A stretch of DNA of 64,000 nt, from positions 102,458-166,457 of the forward strand of contig JAJDTJ010000035.1 in the NCBI GenBank assembly GCA_022827225.1, written 5' to 3'. This document shows positions 51,427 to 60,973 of this stretch, one piece after another (positions within the stretch are counted from its first letter, which is position 1; each line of letters begins with the position of its first letter). The notes under the pieces are model-generated. The model saw only the letters and a program-made list of their open reading frames with translations. It did not search any database and was not told the origin of the DNA. The stretch is from Candidatus Poribacteria bacterium (GTDB taxonomy: Bacteria; Poribacteria; WGA-4E; WGA-3G). The translations under genes and the position numbers were made by a program.

Positions 51427-52644
51427 ATGGAAATTAGAGGCGCGCGTGAATCAGAATTAGAACAGACTGTTGAACTTAGCTGCGTAGCGTTTAACCCCGA
51501 TGGGCATGAACGCTATCGGCAGTACATGAAAGGTGATAGTAGTTATAGACTTCCACAGACTCGTGTTGTCGTTGTAAATGACACGGTCGTTTCGACCTTG
51601 CGCGTCTGGGAACGACGGATCCGGATGGGTGCGTCGCTCGTAACAGTAGGTGGTATCGGTGGTGTCTGCACACATCCGCACTATCGGGGTGTCGGGTACG
51701 CGTCTGCGCTTATGCGCGACACTATCGCCTATCTACAAACAATCGCGTGTGACCTCGGTGTCCTTTTCACTATTATCCCTGAGGCGTTTTACAAACAACT
51801 CGGATGGACATCTTTTCCGATGCACGGGTTTGATGTAGCGTGCAACTCAGCAGTCTATGCGGCAGACTCGCCTGCGTGTCAGGTAACCGATTTTAACGCT
51901 GAGACAGATTTAGATGCCGTGGCCCGGTTATACGACATCGCCAATGCGCAACAGAGCGGAACGATTGCTCGGACGCGTGCTTACTGGGATATGGCACCGT
52001 GCCGTATCCGAGGTGTCCTTCCGACGGTTGTCGCACGTCGAGCGGGACATATCCGTGGGTATCTCAACTATGAGGTGGACAAAAAGCGTGTTGAGGTGCG
52101 TGAGGTCGGATGTGACGCTAATGATCCAGAGGTCTTGGATGCGCTTGTGTCTTATATTTTAAAGGCTTGTGAATCACACGGGTTAGAGAAGATAGCCGTC
52201 AAGTTTCCGTCTCGACATCCGTTTTCGGAACGACTCATCGCGGCGTGTGACAGTTTGGTGACGAAAACAGAACGGTCGAAGATGATGCTCTATGCTGTGA
52301 ATCTGTCGGTGCTTTTGCGTCATCTTATCGTTGGGTGGGAGTCCCGCATCGCGGATGCCGAAGAGACGTTTCCGGCGTTGGCTGTTAGATTGCCTGTGCT
52401 TAACGATCAGCAGGTTGTGCTGCGGCACAACGGAGACGGTACGTTGCAGATTGTTCCTGAAGCTGCGGGTGCAGTTGATTTCGGCGTAGATTTAAGCGAA
52501 GCGGATTTCTGGCAGCTTCTGTTCGGTGAAATCGGATGGGAGCAGATAAGTTCGGAGGTTACGGTATCCGCGGAAATCTCGGCATTTTTGGCGGTCTTGT
52601 TTCCGAAACGTGATGTCATTTTCTGGTCTCCAGACCAGTATTGA
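51427..52644 (+). CDS. Eis-like GNAT acetyltransferase
   Basis: A 405-residue protein whose length and layout match the Eis family: an N-terminal GNAT domain (acetyl-CoA loop in VCTHPHYRGVGYASALMRD, about residues 81-99), a second GNAT-like region, and a C-terminal SCP2-like domain (about residues 300-405, with a VDFGVDLSEADFWQLLFGEI segment). Eis enzymes acetylate amines, including some aminoglycosides, but the substrate here is unknown. Confidence 0.75.
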   Translation: MEIRGARESELEQTVELSCVAFNPDGHERYRQYMKGDSSYRLPQTRVVVVNDTVVSTLRVWERRIRMGASLVTVGGIGGVCTHPHYRGVGYASALMRDTIAYLQTIACDLGVLFTIIPEAFYKQLGWTSFPMHGFDVACNSAVYAADSPACQVTDFNAETDLDAVARLYDIANAQQSGTIARTRAYWDMAPCRIRGVLPTVVARRAGHIRGYLNYEVDKKRVEVREVGCDANDPEVLDALVSYILKACESHGLEKIAVKFPSRHPFSERLIAACDSLVTKTERSKMMLYAVNLSVLLRHLIVGWESRIADAEETFPALAVRLPVLNDQQVVLRHNGDGTLQIVPEAAGAVDFGVDLSEADFWQLLFGEIGWEQISSEVTVSAEISAFLAVLFPKRDVIFWSPDQY

Positions 52645-52658
52645 GAAAGGGAGGAATA

Positions 52659-53042
52659 ATGAATACATCATTTGAAAGACCTTACAGACCTGTAGATCTA
52701 AATACATCATTGACGAAGTCATTTCCACTAATGGCAATGGCTGAGAAACTCATGGAAGAAGCCACATTCGCTACGTCAGGTCGATCCTCGCTGACACTAG
52801 CTCGTGGCGATGAACTGACTGTTGTTCTGGTTGTTTTGAAAGCTGGAACTACACTTGAGGAGCATTCGGCACCCGCCGCTGCCGCTGTCATTACACTCAG
52901 TGGAAGCATCATATTTACAACAAGTGCTGATAAAATAACACTCGAACAAGGTGATGGGATTACCTTCACAGATGACATTCTTCACAGTGTCTATGCTAGC
53001 GAAGATAGTGCGTTCCTCATTGTGATCGGAGGAAACAGTTAG
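52659..53042 (+). CDS. Small cupin-domain protein
   Basis: A 127-residue single-domain cupin. The two motifs can be traced through VVLKAGTTLEEHSAPAAAAV (one His, Glu) and LEQGDGITFTDDILHSVYAS. Metal ligands are fewer than in cupin enzymes, so it may bind a ligand rather than catalyse. GGGAGG precedes the ATG at 52659. It is close behind the Eis-like gene. Confidence 0.8.
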   Translation: MNTSFERPYRPVDLNTSLTKSFPLMAMAEKLMEEATFATSGRSSLTLARGDELTVVLVVLKAGTTLEEHSAPAAAAVITLSGSIIFTTSADKITLEQGDGITFTDDILHSVYASEDSAFLIVIGGNS

Positions 53043-53084
53043 GTATCACACAAAAGAACAGTAAAGCTCGTACAGATACCCCGG

Positions 53085-54020
53085 ATGGTTAAAAGGATGG
53101 AGAGTACAAGTAAAAACAATTCCGAGTCTCAAAAAGGTGGCACGCAGACGAGTGCGTTTGGGACTTCTGGACGAATCAATCACGATGCCAGTGCGTTTTA
53201 TGGGAGCAGGCTCTATGCCGATCAGGAACTTCCCGAACCCGATACATGGATAGAAAACCCGATCCCCTCTGAAAACCTTGATCGACTTTATTGTGCGTCC
53301 AGTACGCAGATGTCCGAGATCCCAGATGATAGTGTTCATCTGATGGTCACATCGCCACCTTACAATGCGAAGAAGGAGTACGACGACGATCTGTCGTTGG
53401 CGGAATATAGAGAGCTCCTTTATGCTGTCTTTGCCGAGACGTATCAGAAGTTGGTGACGGGTGGCAGGGTGTGTATTAATATCGCTAATTTGGGACGGAA
53501 ACCCTACATCCCGTTGCATAGTTACATCATAGAGGACATGCTGGCGATAGGCTACCACATGCGGGGTGAGATTATCTGGGACAAAGCCTCCAGTGCTGGC
53601 AGTTCGACGGCGTGGGGGAGTTGGTTGTCGGCAGCGAACCCAGTATTAAGAGACGTTCATGAATACATCCTCGTTTTTTCCAAGGACTCCTTTTCTCGGA
53701 AACGCGAGCGCAAAGAGAACTCCATTAGCAAAGCGGATTTCTTAGAGTGGACAAAAAGCGTCTGGACGTTTCCTGCTGTTTCCGCGAAACGCATCGGTCA
53801 TCCCGCCCCTTTTCCTGAGGAACTTCCACATCGGTTAATTCAACTCTATACCTTCGTCGGTGATGTCGTCTTGGATCCGTTTTGTGGAAGTGGTACGACG
53901 TGTTTAAGCGCGTTGAAATCGGGAAGGCACTATATCGGTTACGATATTGAGGCGAAATATATTGAATTGGCAAACGAACGGATTAATCAGTATACCGATC
54001 AGATTCGTTTGCCAATATAA
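53085..54020 (+). CDS. Orphan DNA methyltransferase (N4-cytosine/N6-adenine, beta type)
   Basis: A 311-residue methylase with motif IV TSPPYNAKKEYDDD (about residues 86-99) before motif I LDPFCGSGTTCLSAL (about residues 262-276), the beta-class order. SPPY favours N4-cytosine methylation, though N6-adenine cannot be excluded. No restriction endonuclease lies beside it, so it is probably a solitary methylase, perhaps regulatory. Start at ATG 53085 is uncertain; 53097 is possible. It ends 6 bases from the convergent GH95 gene. Confidence 0.88.
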   Translation: MVKRMESTSKNNSESQKGGTQTSAFGTSGRINHDASAFYGSRLYADQELPEPDTWIENPIPSENLDRLYCASSTQMSEIPDDSVHLMVTSPPYNAKKEYDDDLSLAEYRELLYAVFAETYQKLVTGGRVCINIANLGRKPYIPLHSYIIEDMLAIGYHMRGEIIWDKASSAGSSTAWGSWLSAANPVLRDVHEYILVFSKDSFSRKRERKENSISKADFLEWTKSVWTFPAVSAKRIGHPAPFPEELPHRLIQLYTFVGDVVLDPFCGSGTTCLSALKSGRHYIGYDIEAKYIELANERINQYTDQIRLPI

Positions 54021-54026
54021 GTAGAC

Positions 54027-56324
54027 TTACATCAGGGTGTACGTTTTGCCTGCTTCTGTTCCAAACCGGACCACCGAATCTGCTTGTTCTGTCTCAATGG
54101 CTACGTCATTGCCTGTCACCGTAGCGGCTGCGGTTGTTCGGACAGTACAGTCTTGTCCGAGCGTGGAGTGAATCCGTGCCTCGGTGAGTTTTCCATTTTC
54201 CCATGCCATATCCACGACGAATCCGCCGCGGGCACGCAAGCCTTTAATGTGTCCGGTACTCCACGCCTTCGGGAGTGCGGGTAGCAGGTGAATCTCACCG
54301 GCATGGCTGTGTAGCAGCATTTCTGCGATGCCAGAGACACCACCGAAGTTGCCGTCAATTTGGAAAGGTGGATGTGTATCAAAAAGATTCGTCAGGGTGC
54401 ATTTTGCCAGCAGTGCTTGGAGATGGGCGTGTGCCTCTTCAGCATCTTCGAGTCGCGCCCAGAAGTTGACGAGCCATGCTCGGCTCCACCCGGTATGTCC
54501 GCCGCCATGTGCCAATCGATATTCCAACGATTTTTTTGCTGCCGCCGCCAATTCTGGTGTGCCGCGGAGTGTAATCTGGGAGCTCGGGTGGAGTCCGTAC
54601 ATGTGTGACATGTGCCGATGTCCCGGTTCTGGTTCGTCGTAGTCGAACGCCCATTCTTGTAACCGTCCCGTTTTTTCGCTAATCTGGAGCGGTGCAAGCC
54701 GTTCGAGTGCGGAGAGCAACTCATCACGGAATTCGGGGTCTTCTCCGAGGACATCGATACAAGCGATACAGTTGGTGAAGAGTTCATAGATGATTTCCAG
54801 GTCCATCGTCGCTGCGTAAGTAAAGAGGGATCGGGTGCCATCGGGTTTGAGAAAACTGTTTTCAGGTGAGTGTGACGGGTTCGTGACGAGTTTACCGGCG
54901 AAGGGTGTGCCTGCGGGTGCCTCAACAAGGAAATCGAGGATGAAACGCGCTGCTCCTTTCATGAGTGGGTATCCCTGCGCTCTGAGAAAATCTTTATCGC
55001 CGCCGAAAAGGTAGTGTTCCCAGACGTGTTCGCATAGCCAGGCTGCCCCTACGGGCCAGATACCCCAGATGCCGTCGGCAGGCGTTGTGAAACCCCATAC
55101 ATCGGAAAGGTGGTGGACGACCCAGCCGTCGGCACCGTAATGGATTTTTGCTGTCCGATTTCCGGGTTCAGTGAGCGTGTCCATGTAATCGAAAAGCGGT
55201 TTATGGCATTCGGGGAGGTTACAGATTTCAGGGACCCAGTAGTTCATTTGAAGGTTGATGTTGGTATGGAAGTCGCTGTTCCAAGGTGCGTTCATGTGCT
55301 CGTTCCAGATGCCTTGGAGGTTGGCGGGTAGGCATCCGGGTCGTGAACTCCCCATTAGCAGGTAGCGTCCGTATTGGAAGTAGAGTGCGACGAGTCCTGG
55401 GTCTGATGCGCCTTCTTTAACAGCGTTTAGCCGTTCGTCGGTTGGGAGATTTTCTGCGTCCGTGGAACCGAGGTCTAAGTCAACACGTTGGAATAGGGAT
55501 TGGTGTTCTGCGATGTGGTCCGCTCGGATGGCTGCATAAGGTTTGGTATCAATATGTGCCAGATAATCTTCACAAAGCGCGTGTGGGTTTCCGCTCATAT
55601 CCGTCTGGTTGACGTAACTGGTTGCGGCGGAAAGAAAAAAGGTGGCGGCATTCGCACCTGTGATAGAGAGGCTGTCTCCTTTGGATTCAACTTTTCCGCC
55701 TCTGGTATCGACCTGTACATAAGCCGAGAAGCGTATGCCGTCATCACCGCATTGTCCGTCGAGCCGGAGGATATTGGCGGCAATTGCCTCAACGTCAGCA
55801 TCCTGTTCACGGGTCATCGTCATATCGAAAGCGACTTGTCCGTCCATATCGGATTCGATTCTGACGACGATAAGGTTATCTACTGCTGTCACAAAGACTT
55901 CTCTGGTGAAGTTGACATCGCCGCATTGATAGGTAGTCTTGGCAATACCGGTGTTTAGGTTGAGTTCGCGGCGGTAATGTGTCACGTCGTTATGTGAGAA
56001 ATCGAGAAACAGGTCACCCAATGACTGATAGGATTTGATGCGTTCTGGGACACCGAGCATTGTTTCGCTGGCAAGTTGCGTCGCTTCTTCATTTTTATCC
56101 TCAAAGAGCAGTTGTTGAACTTTGGGGAGTGCCGCCAAGGCTTTCGGGTTATTGGTATCGCGTGGGCCTCCATCCCAAAGTGTTTCTTCGTTAAGTTGGA
56201 TGCGTTCGCGTGCTACGCCGCCGAATACCATAGCACCGAGTCTCCCATTTCCGATGGGTAGCGCGTCTGTCCATGCTTCGGCGGGTTTCTTATACCATAA
56301 AACAAGATTATCAGTGTCTATCAT
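54027..56324 (-). CDS. Glycoside hydrolase family 95 (alpha-L-fucosidase type)
   Basis: The 765-residue enzyme removes alpha-L-fucose (or alpha-L-galactose) from glycans by inversion. Family blocks are [20 protein letters not shown] at the N-terminus, [20 protein letters not shown] (the two catalytic Asn), SHSPENSF (general acid Glu) and [17 protein letters not shown]. There is no signal peptide, unlike many family members, so it may act in the cytoplasm on imported oligosaccharides. AAGGA precedes the ATG. The adjacent sulfatase at 61893-63170 suggests a role in sulfated fucans. Confidence 0.92.
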   Translation of the reverse strand: MIDTDNLVLWYKKPAEAWTDALPIGNGRLGAMVFGGVARERIQLNEETLWDGGPRDTNNPKALAALPKVQQLLFEDKNEEATQLASETMLGVPERIKSYQSLGDLFLDFSHNDVTHYRRELNLNTGIAKTTYQCGDVNFTREVFVTAVDNLIVVRIESDMDGQVAFDMTMTREQDADVEAIAANILRLDGQCGDDGIRFSAYVQVDTRGGKVESKGDSLSITGANAATFFLSAATSYVNQTDMSGNPHALCEDYLAHIDTKPYAAIRADHIAEHQSLFQRVDLDLGSTDAENLPTDERLNAVKEGASDPGLVALYFQYGRYLLMGSSRPGCLPANLQGIWNEHMNAPWNSDFHTNINLQMNYWVPEICNLPECHKPLFDYMDTLTEPGNRTAKIHYGADGWVVHHLSDVWGFTTPADGIWGIWPVGAAWLCEHVWEHYLFGGDKDFLRAQGYPLMKGAARFILDFLVEAPAGTPFAGKLVTNPSHSPENSFLKPDGTRSLFTYAATMDLEIIYELFTNCIACIDVLGEDPEFRDELLSALERLAPLQISEKTGRLQEWAFDYDEPEPGHRHMSHMYGLHPSSQITLRGTPELAAAAKKSLEYRLAHGGGHTGWSRAWLVNFWARLEDAEEAHAHLQALLAKCTLTNLFDTHPPFQIDGNFGGVSGIAEMLLHSHAGEIHLLPALPKAWSTGHIKGLRARGGFVVDMAWENGKLTEARIHSTLGQDCTVRTTAAATVTGNDVAIETEQADSVVRFGTEAGKTYTLM

Positions 56325-56510
56325 AATAATTCCTTGTGGGTAGTCTCAATCTTCTGATTGAAATTTTGTAGTCGTTTCAAAATGATACGTATGGGATGTA
56401 TATTCTAAACTATTGTATCAGATAAACGGTACACTGTCAAAACAGTTGCTGAGAAATCTACATTGAAAACAACTCTTTCGCTCCAATCACACATTGAACG
56501 GAATAAGGAT

Positions 56511-57866
56511 TCAAAAGGACACAGGTCTTGCACAGCGAAAACCGACGTTGTTAATCGAGTGAGCAGGTGTAAACTTGAAGCGCGGAGCGACGCGCACATA
56601 ACGCGGTATACTCACCCAAGAACCGCCGCGTAGCACGCGGTAAGTTTTCAAAGTTGTAAAATTATTAAGTATCTCGGTTATATCGCCGCCCGCGACTGGA
56701 TTCCGATACGGTGCCTGCGCATAAAAGTCCAAATCATGTTCATCAAGGCACCATTCCCATACGTTACCAGCCATGTCATGTACGCCATAGTCATTTGGAG
56801 GATACTCACCGACAGCGGTTGTTGCTCCAATATTCTCTCCGTAGTTCGCTCTTATTGTATCAATCTGATCGCCCCACGGATATTTTTTCCCCGTTAGCCC
56901 ACCACGTGCTGCTTTTTCCCATTCTGCCTCAGTTGGTAAACGCTTGTCTGCCCATTCTGCATAAGCCATCGCTGCATACCAACTGACATTGACGACCGGA
57001 TGGTTCGTTTTACCTTTAGGATAATTGTTTCTGTTCCAAGTCCTGAGATAATTCCCGTTGTGAAAATCTCTGTGTATGCCATTTTTCTGCCACTGCGGAT
57101 TTGCCTCCAAAAAAGCCTTGTATTGCTCGTTGGTCACGAGGTATTTATCCATATAAAATGCGTCAATATAGACGCGATGTACCGGTTTTTCGCTCTCATT
57201 TGCCTCTTCATCATTGCTTCCCATCTGAAATTCACCTGCCGGGATGAGGACCATATCAGGCGGAACATCAACACTTGAAATTGTTGGCGCTGAGGTAATC
57301 TCAGACGTAGTTACGGACATCGATTCCGCACGCTGTGATTCATCTACTGAAAGTATTGATGCTGAAGCAGCCTCAGATACCGGTTCTGTGTCTAAAAATT
57401 CGTTTTCGAGGGGGGGAATGTCGCTTAGGTGAATCTCCGGCGGATTTTCCTCAGATAGTAGTGTTGCTAAATATTCTTGCCGCTTTTGAGCATCTGTTAG
57501 TGTATCGCGCGCCTGATTCAGGGTAGATCGCCACTGTTCTTCTGTTCTACCATCCGGTCGGATGCGGGCACCGGCGCGCAACGAGGCACTATAGCGTTTT
57601 TTGTGTGCCATCTCAACGCTGGTTGCAATATCCGCTTCGTTTTGACTTTGAATTTCTGTGATTGAAAGCCCCAGCACCTCAAAGTAGTTTACACCTTCAT
57701 CGACAGCTAAGCCGGCTGCCTTCAGGATTTCAGTTGCCTCATCAACGGTAAGATCATATTGTTGGCTTGCCTGCCGCAGAAGTCCAATACGCTGTTCATC
57801 GGTAATCGTCGGTGAGACTGTTTTGAGCGTGTTGATGAATGTTATAAACTCCTCACGTCCAAGCAT
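56511..57866 (-). CDS. J-domain-like/FGE-like fusion protein, copy 1
   Basis: A 451-residue protein. It has a helical N-terminal part (residues 1-60), then a J-domain-like stretch (about 62-140): VNYFEVLGLSITEIQ, AHKKRYSASL, ARIRPDGRTEEQW, LNQARDTLTDAQKRQEYL. The usual HPD is RPD. After a linker (140-205) comes a full FGE-sulfatase/SUMF1 fold (VLIPAGEFQMGSND ... RLPTEAEWEKAARGG ... VWEWCLDE ... VLRGGSW ... VGFRCARPV). The two FGE catalytic cysteines after RGGSW are absent. ATG at 57866 has GAGGA upstream. It is likely a non-catalytic or differently active member linked to the Hsp70 nearby. Confidence 0.8.
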   Translation of the reverse strand: MLGREEFITFINTLKTVSPTITDEQRIGLLRQASQQYDLTVDEATEILKAAGLAVDEGVNYFEVLGLSITEIQSQNEADIATSVEMAHKKRYSASLRAGARIRPDGRTEEQWRSTLNQARDTLTDAQKRQEYLATLLSEENPPEIHLSDIPPLENEFLDTEPVSEAASASILSVDESQRAESMSVTTSEITSAPTISSVDVPPDMVLIPAGEFQMGSNDEEANESEKPVHRVYIDAFYMDKYLVTNEQYKAFLEANPQWQKNGIHRDFHNGNYLRTWNRNNYPKGKTNHPVVNVSWYAAMAYAEWADKRLPTEAEWEKAARGGLTGKKYPWGDQIDTIRANYGENIGATTAVGEYPPNDYGVHDMAGNVWEWCLDEHDLDFYAQAPYRNPVAGGDITEILNNFTTLKTYRVLRGGSWVSIPRYVRVAPRFKFTPAHSINNVGFRCARPVSF

Positions 57867-57881
57867 ATATGGGTCCTCATT

Positions 57882-58009
57882 TTTATAGTAGATTTTGGAA
57901 TTACTTATACATTTGTCCCTTACAAAAGCAGCGTTCGTAGTTGGGAAACCATTCATGGTTCTCCCGTCTCTTCAAAATGTGTGCAAATAATTACGGGATC
58001 TACTATAAA
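57882..58009. repeat. Small inverted-repeat element, possibly IS630-derived
   Basis: TTTATAGTAGAT (57882-57893) and ATCTACTATAAA (57998-58009) are a perfect 12-base inverted repeat bounding 128 bases between the two J/FGE-like genes. The left end (TTTATAGTA, then GAATTA) resembles the sequence near the IS630 junction at 63860-63880, also TTTATAGTA then GAATTA. A non-autonomous IS630 derivative is possible. Confidence 0.4.
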
Positions 58010-58057
58010 ATTGGTACAACTTACAAGCGGCTAAGAAACTGTACAGATATAATGGAT

Positions 58058-59266
58058 TTACAGTATAACCGACCGAGCGCAACGGAAGCCAATGACATCG
58101 AGGGTAAACGTTGGAGCTTCCCCGTTACGATTAGCGACCCGCACGAAGGCATCTCGAATGCGCCATGAGCCGCCTCGCAGTACTCTCGCCAATTCATCAT
58201 TTATACTGTGGTTTATAACCCCGTCCGCAATATTCACACCGGAAATCGGGTTCTGCCGCGCCGCACTTCTATAGAAATCTGCATCGTATACATCAAAGCA
58301 CCATTCCCAAACGTTGCCACATACATCATGCAGTCCGTACCCATTTGCCGGATAATTTCCTACTGACGTAATTTCACCGATGTTCCAGTCGTAGTTTGCC
58401 TGAGTAGGGTCAATCGTATCTCCCCATGGATATTTCTTACCCGCTATCCCGCCACGCGCCGCTTTCTCCCACTCTGCTTCTGTCGGGAGCCGTTTTCCCA
58501 CCCATTCTGCATAAGCCATCGCTGCGTACCAACTCACATTCACAACCGGATGATCGGCTTCACCACTTGGGTAATTGTTACCCCTCCAATGCCTTAGGTA
58601 GCCCCCATTGTGGTATTCTTTTCGGATGTGGCGCTTGTGCCATTGTGGATTTGCATCTATAAAAGCCTGGTATTTGTTATTTGTCACCGGATATTTGTCT
58701 ATATAGAATGCTTCAAGATAGACAGTATGCACCGGTTTCTCATCCTCGTATGCTTTTTCGTCATGACTTCCCATTTGGAAGTCGCCTGTCGGGATGAGTG
58801 CCATGTCATCTGGCGTTGAAGAAATTGATTCCTTGTATAGTGAGCGTTTTTTGTCTTTAAGTGAGGCAATGTGTCCCCAGCGCTTTTGTGGATTTTGGAG
58901 AGTATCGCGCGCTTGATTTAAGATCGTCCGCCACTGTTCCTCTGTCTTGCCATCGGGGCGGATACGTCCACCGGCGCGCAACGAATCACTATAGTATTTC
59001 TTGTGCGCAATCTCAACGAGGTTTACGATAGCATCCTCGTTGAGACTATGAATGTCATCAATTGAAAAACCCAGAACTTCAAAATAGTTGACATCTTCTC
59101 CGACGGCGAGATCCAGATCTTTCAAAATCTCGGAGGCATCCTCAGCAGAAAGTCCGTAATTCTGGACTGCCTGCTGAAGAAGTCCGATACGCTGTCTATC
59201 GGTAATCGTCGGTGAAGCTGCTCTGAGGGTGCGGATAACTGTAATGAATTCATCGCGTTTCGACAT
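58058..59266 (-). CDS. J-domain-like/FGE-like fusion protein, copy 2
   Basis: A 402-residue paralogue of the protein at 56511-57866. The J-like stretch (about residues 58-135) reads VNYFEVLGFSIDDIHSLNED, AHKKYYSDSL, GRIRPDGKTEEQW and LNQARDTLQNPQKRWGHI, again with RPD in place of HPD. The linker is shorter. The FGE fold (about 155-402) has ALIPTGDFQMGSHD, KRLPTEAEWEKAARGG, VWEWCFDV and RVLRGGSWRIRDAFVRVANR, again without the two catalytic cysteines. ATG at 59266 follows GAGG. It lies 78 bases behind the Hsp70 gene on the same strand. Confidence 0.8.
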   Translation of the reverse strand: MSKRDEFITVIRTLRAASPTITDRQRIGLLQQAVQNYGLSAEDASEILKDLDLAVGEDVNYFEVLGFSIDDIHSLNEDAIVNLVEIAHKKYYSDSLRAGGRIRPDGKTEEQWRTILNQARDTLQNPQKRWGHIASLKDKKRSLYKESISSTPDDMALIPTGDFQMGSHDEKAYEDEKPVHTVYLEAFYIDKYPVTNNKYQAFIDANPQWHKRHIRKEYHNGGYLRHWRGNNYPSGEADHPVVNVSWYAAMAYAEWVGKRLPTEAEWEKAARGGIAGKKYPWGDTIDPTQANYDWNIGEITSVGNYPANGYGLHDVCGNVWEWCFDVYDADFYRSAARQNPISGVNIADGVINHSINDELARVLRGGSWRIRDAFVRVANRNGEAPTFTLDVIGFRCARSVIL

Positions 59267-59344
59267 ACTGCAGGCCTCGTGTGTATTCAAAGACGCACGG
59301 AATTAAGGGTATAGATTGCTATTATCAAGGAATGCGACTCTATT

Positions 59345-60940
59345 TCATTCTACTGTCAAATCTTGTATATCTGTTTGAGCCTTTACAACTTCCTCTGGAT
59401 CAAGCGTTGGTCGTTTAATTACGGAAAAGACATCGTAAACTGCGGTTGCACCGCTGTTGCTGAGTGATTTTGCTGTTACCTCAAGCACCTGGTCTAAATT
59501 GTATTTATAGGTAACCTGAATTGGGGAGCCCTCTGGTAAACCTGCCGGTAATTCGAGGGTGCATTCGCCCAATTTGTATTCGTCGAATAAATCTATTTCA
59601 TCCTTGCGCTGATCTTGCTCAAGACTCTGGACAACCTCAATCAAAACTGAGCGTTGGTTGTCGTCCACTGTCCCGAACTGATCTGTCATCTCACACGGAA
59701 CGGCAGTCATCTTTGGAATCATGACGTGAATAATAGACGCACGCGCTGCGTTAAGGACAACAAGCCCGAGGTTGTGTGTGGCACCATCCGTTACGGTTAC
59801 TTTAGGAGTACCGTCGGGTCCGATGAACCGTTCAATAACTGCGTCAGACATGTCTGCTGTTGCTGTGTCCCCCTCAGATATCTGGCGGAGTGTTCCCTGG
59901 ATAGCTGCACCGAGTGCAACGGCTTCGTCCGGGTTGACTTCATTCGGGTTAATCGCTTTGCCGCTGATGTTTGCGATCATCGCTTGCACCATTGGCATCC
60001 GGGTTGAGCCGCCAACCAATAGGACCGTGTCAATATCTGCCCACGTCATATCACCTTCGGAGAGGACTACGTCGCACAGTACTCGGCATCTCTCAAGGAG
60101 TTCAGCCGTGAGTGCCTCAAATTTTTCACGTGTTAATTCCACATGTGTTGTCTTACCGTTGTATCCGCAAACGATGCGTGCTATTTCACGTCGGGATAAA
60201 GACTCTTTCGCACCGATCGCATCCTGCTGAAGGTCTTGATAGGCATGGAGGTCCTGTAGCGGGTTTTCGCCGTGTTCAATCTCAAACATCTCGGCGACAT
60301 AAGTAATAATTTTATCATCCCAATCTTTACCGCCGAGTCTGTGGTCGCCGTTCGTTGCGAGCATCTGTATTGTAGATTCCGAAACTTTCATGATCGTTAC
60401 GTCGAAGGTCCCGCCGCCAAGGTCAAATACGAATACGTTCTGTTCGGTGCCGAGTTGATCTATCCCGTAAGCGAGCGCGGCTGCAGTCGGTTCATTCAAA
60501 ATTTGTAAGATGTTCAACCCAGCGATTTTACCGGCATTGCGGGTAGCTTCGCGTTCTGCATCGCGAAAATAGGCGGGGACAGTAATAACGGCATCAGTGA
60601 CTTCGGTGTTCAGATATGCTTCGGCATCCTGTTTGAGTTTCGTCAAGATCAACGCTGAGAGTTCTTCGGGTGAATAGTTCTTGTCATTAAAAGTACGGAA
60701 AAACGTCTCTTTTGATTTCCCGATCTCGCGTTTCGCGAATTCGACGATCTGTTCTGGAACGGCTCTGGCGTTTTGTTTGGCGATTTTCCCAATGGTAACA
60801 AGGTCATCTTCAAACATAACCACTGATGGCGTAATCCGATCACTTTCGGCATTTGGGATAATCTCTGGTTGTCCATACTCGTCAACGTGCGCGATCGCTG
60901 AAAACGTTGTTCCCAAATCAATACCAACAACTTTACCCAT
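59345..60940 (-). CDS. Hsp70/DnaK-family protein without the C-terminal lid
   Basis: A 531-residue Hsp70. The ATPase domain (residues 1-385) has all nucleotide motifs: GIDLGTTFSAIAHVDE, LNEPTAAALAYG, VFDLGGGTFDVTIM and VLLVGGSTRMPMVQAM. A diverged beta substrate domain follows (VTDGATHNLGLVVLNAARAS) and ends at about residue 531. The helical lid and the acidic C-terminal tail of typical DnaK (about 640 residues) are absent. It is unlikely to be the housekeeping DnaK, since no grpE or canonical dnaJ is adjacent. Its neighbours are two J-like fusions and an ankyrin protein on the same strand. Confidence 0.9.
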   Translation of the reverse strand: MGKVVGIDLGTTFSAIAHVDEYGQPEIIPNAESDRITPSVVMFEDDLVTIGKIAKQNARAVPEQIVEFAKREIGKSKETFFRTFNDKNYSPEELSALILTKLKQDAEAYLNTEVTDAVITVPAYFRDAEREATRNAGKIAGLNILQILNEPTAAALAYGIDQLGTEQNVFVFDLGGGTFDVTIMKVSESTIQMLATNGDHRLGGKDWDDKIITYVAEMFEIEHGENPLQDLHAYQDLQQDAIGAKESLSRREIARIVCGYNGKTTHVELTREKFEALTAELLERCRVLCDVVLSEGDMTWADIDTVLLVGGSTRMPMVQAMIANISGKAINPNEVNPDEAVALGAAIQGTLRQISEGDTATADMSDAVIERFIGPDGTPKVTVTDGATHNLGLVVLNAARASIIHVMIPKMTAVPCEMTDQFGTVDDNQRSVLIEVVQSLEQDQRKDEIDLFDEYKLGECTLELPAGLPEGSPIQVTYKYNLDQVLEVTAKSLSNSGATAVYDVFSVIKRPTLDPEEVVKAQTDIQDLTVE

Positions 60941-60973
60941 CTGTATTTTCTCCTACTTCGGTTCCAACAACGG

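Noticed and set aside
56511..59266. Genuine formylglycine-generating enzymes serving the neighbouring sulfatase
   Set aside because: The two required cysteines after RGGSW are missing in both copies.
59345..60940. Housekeeping DnaK
   Set aside because: It lacks the lid and tail, has a diverged substrate domain, and no grpE or canonical dnaJ is adjacent.
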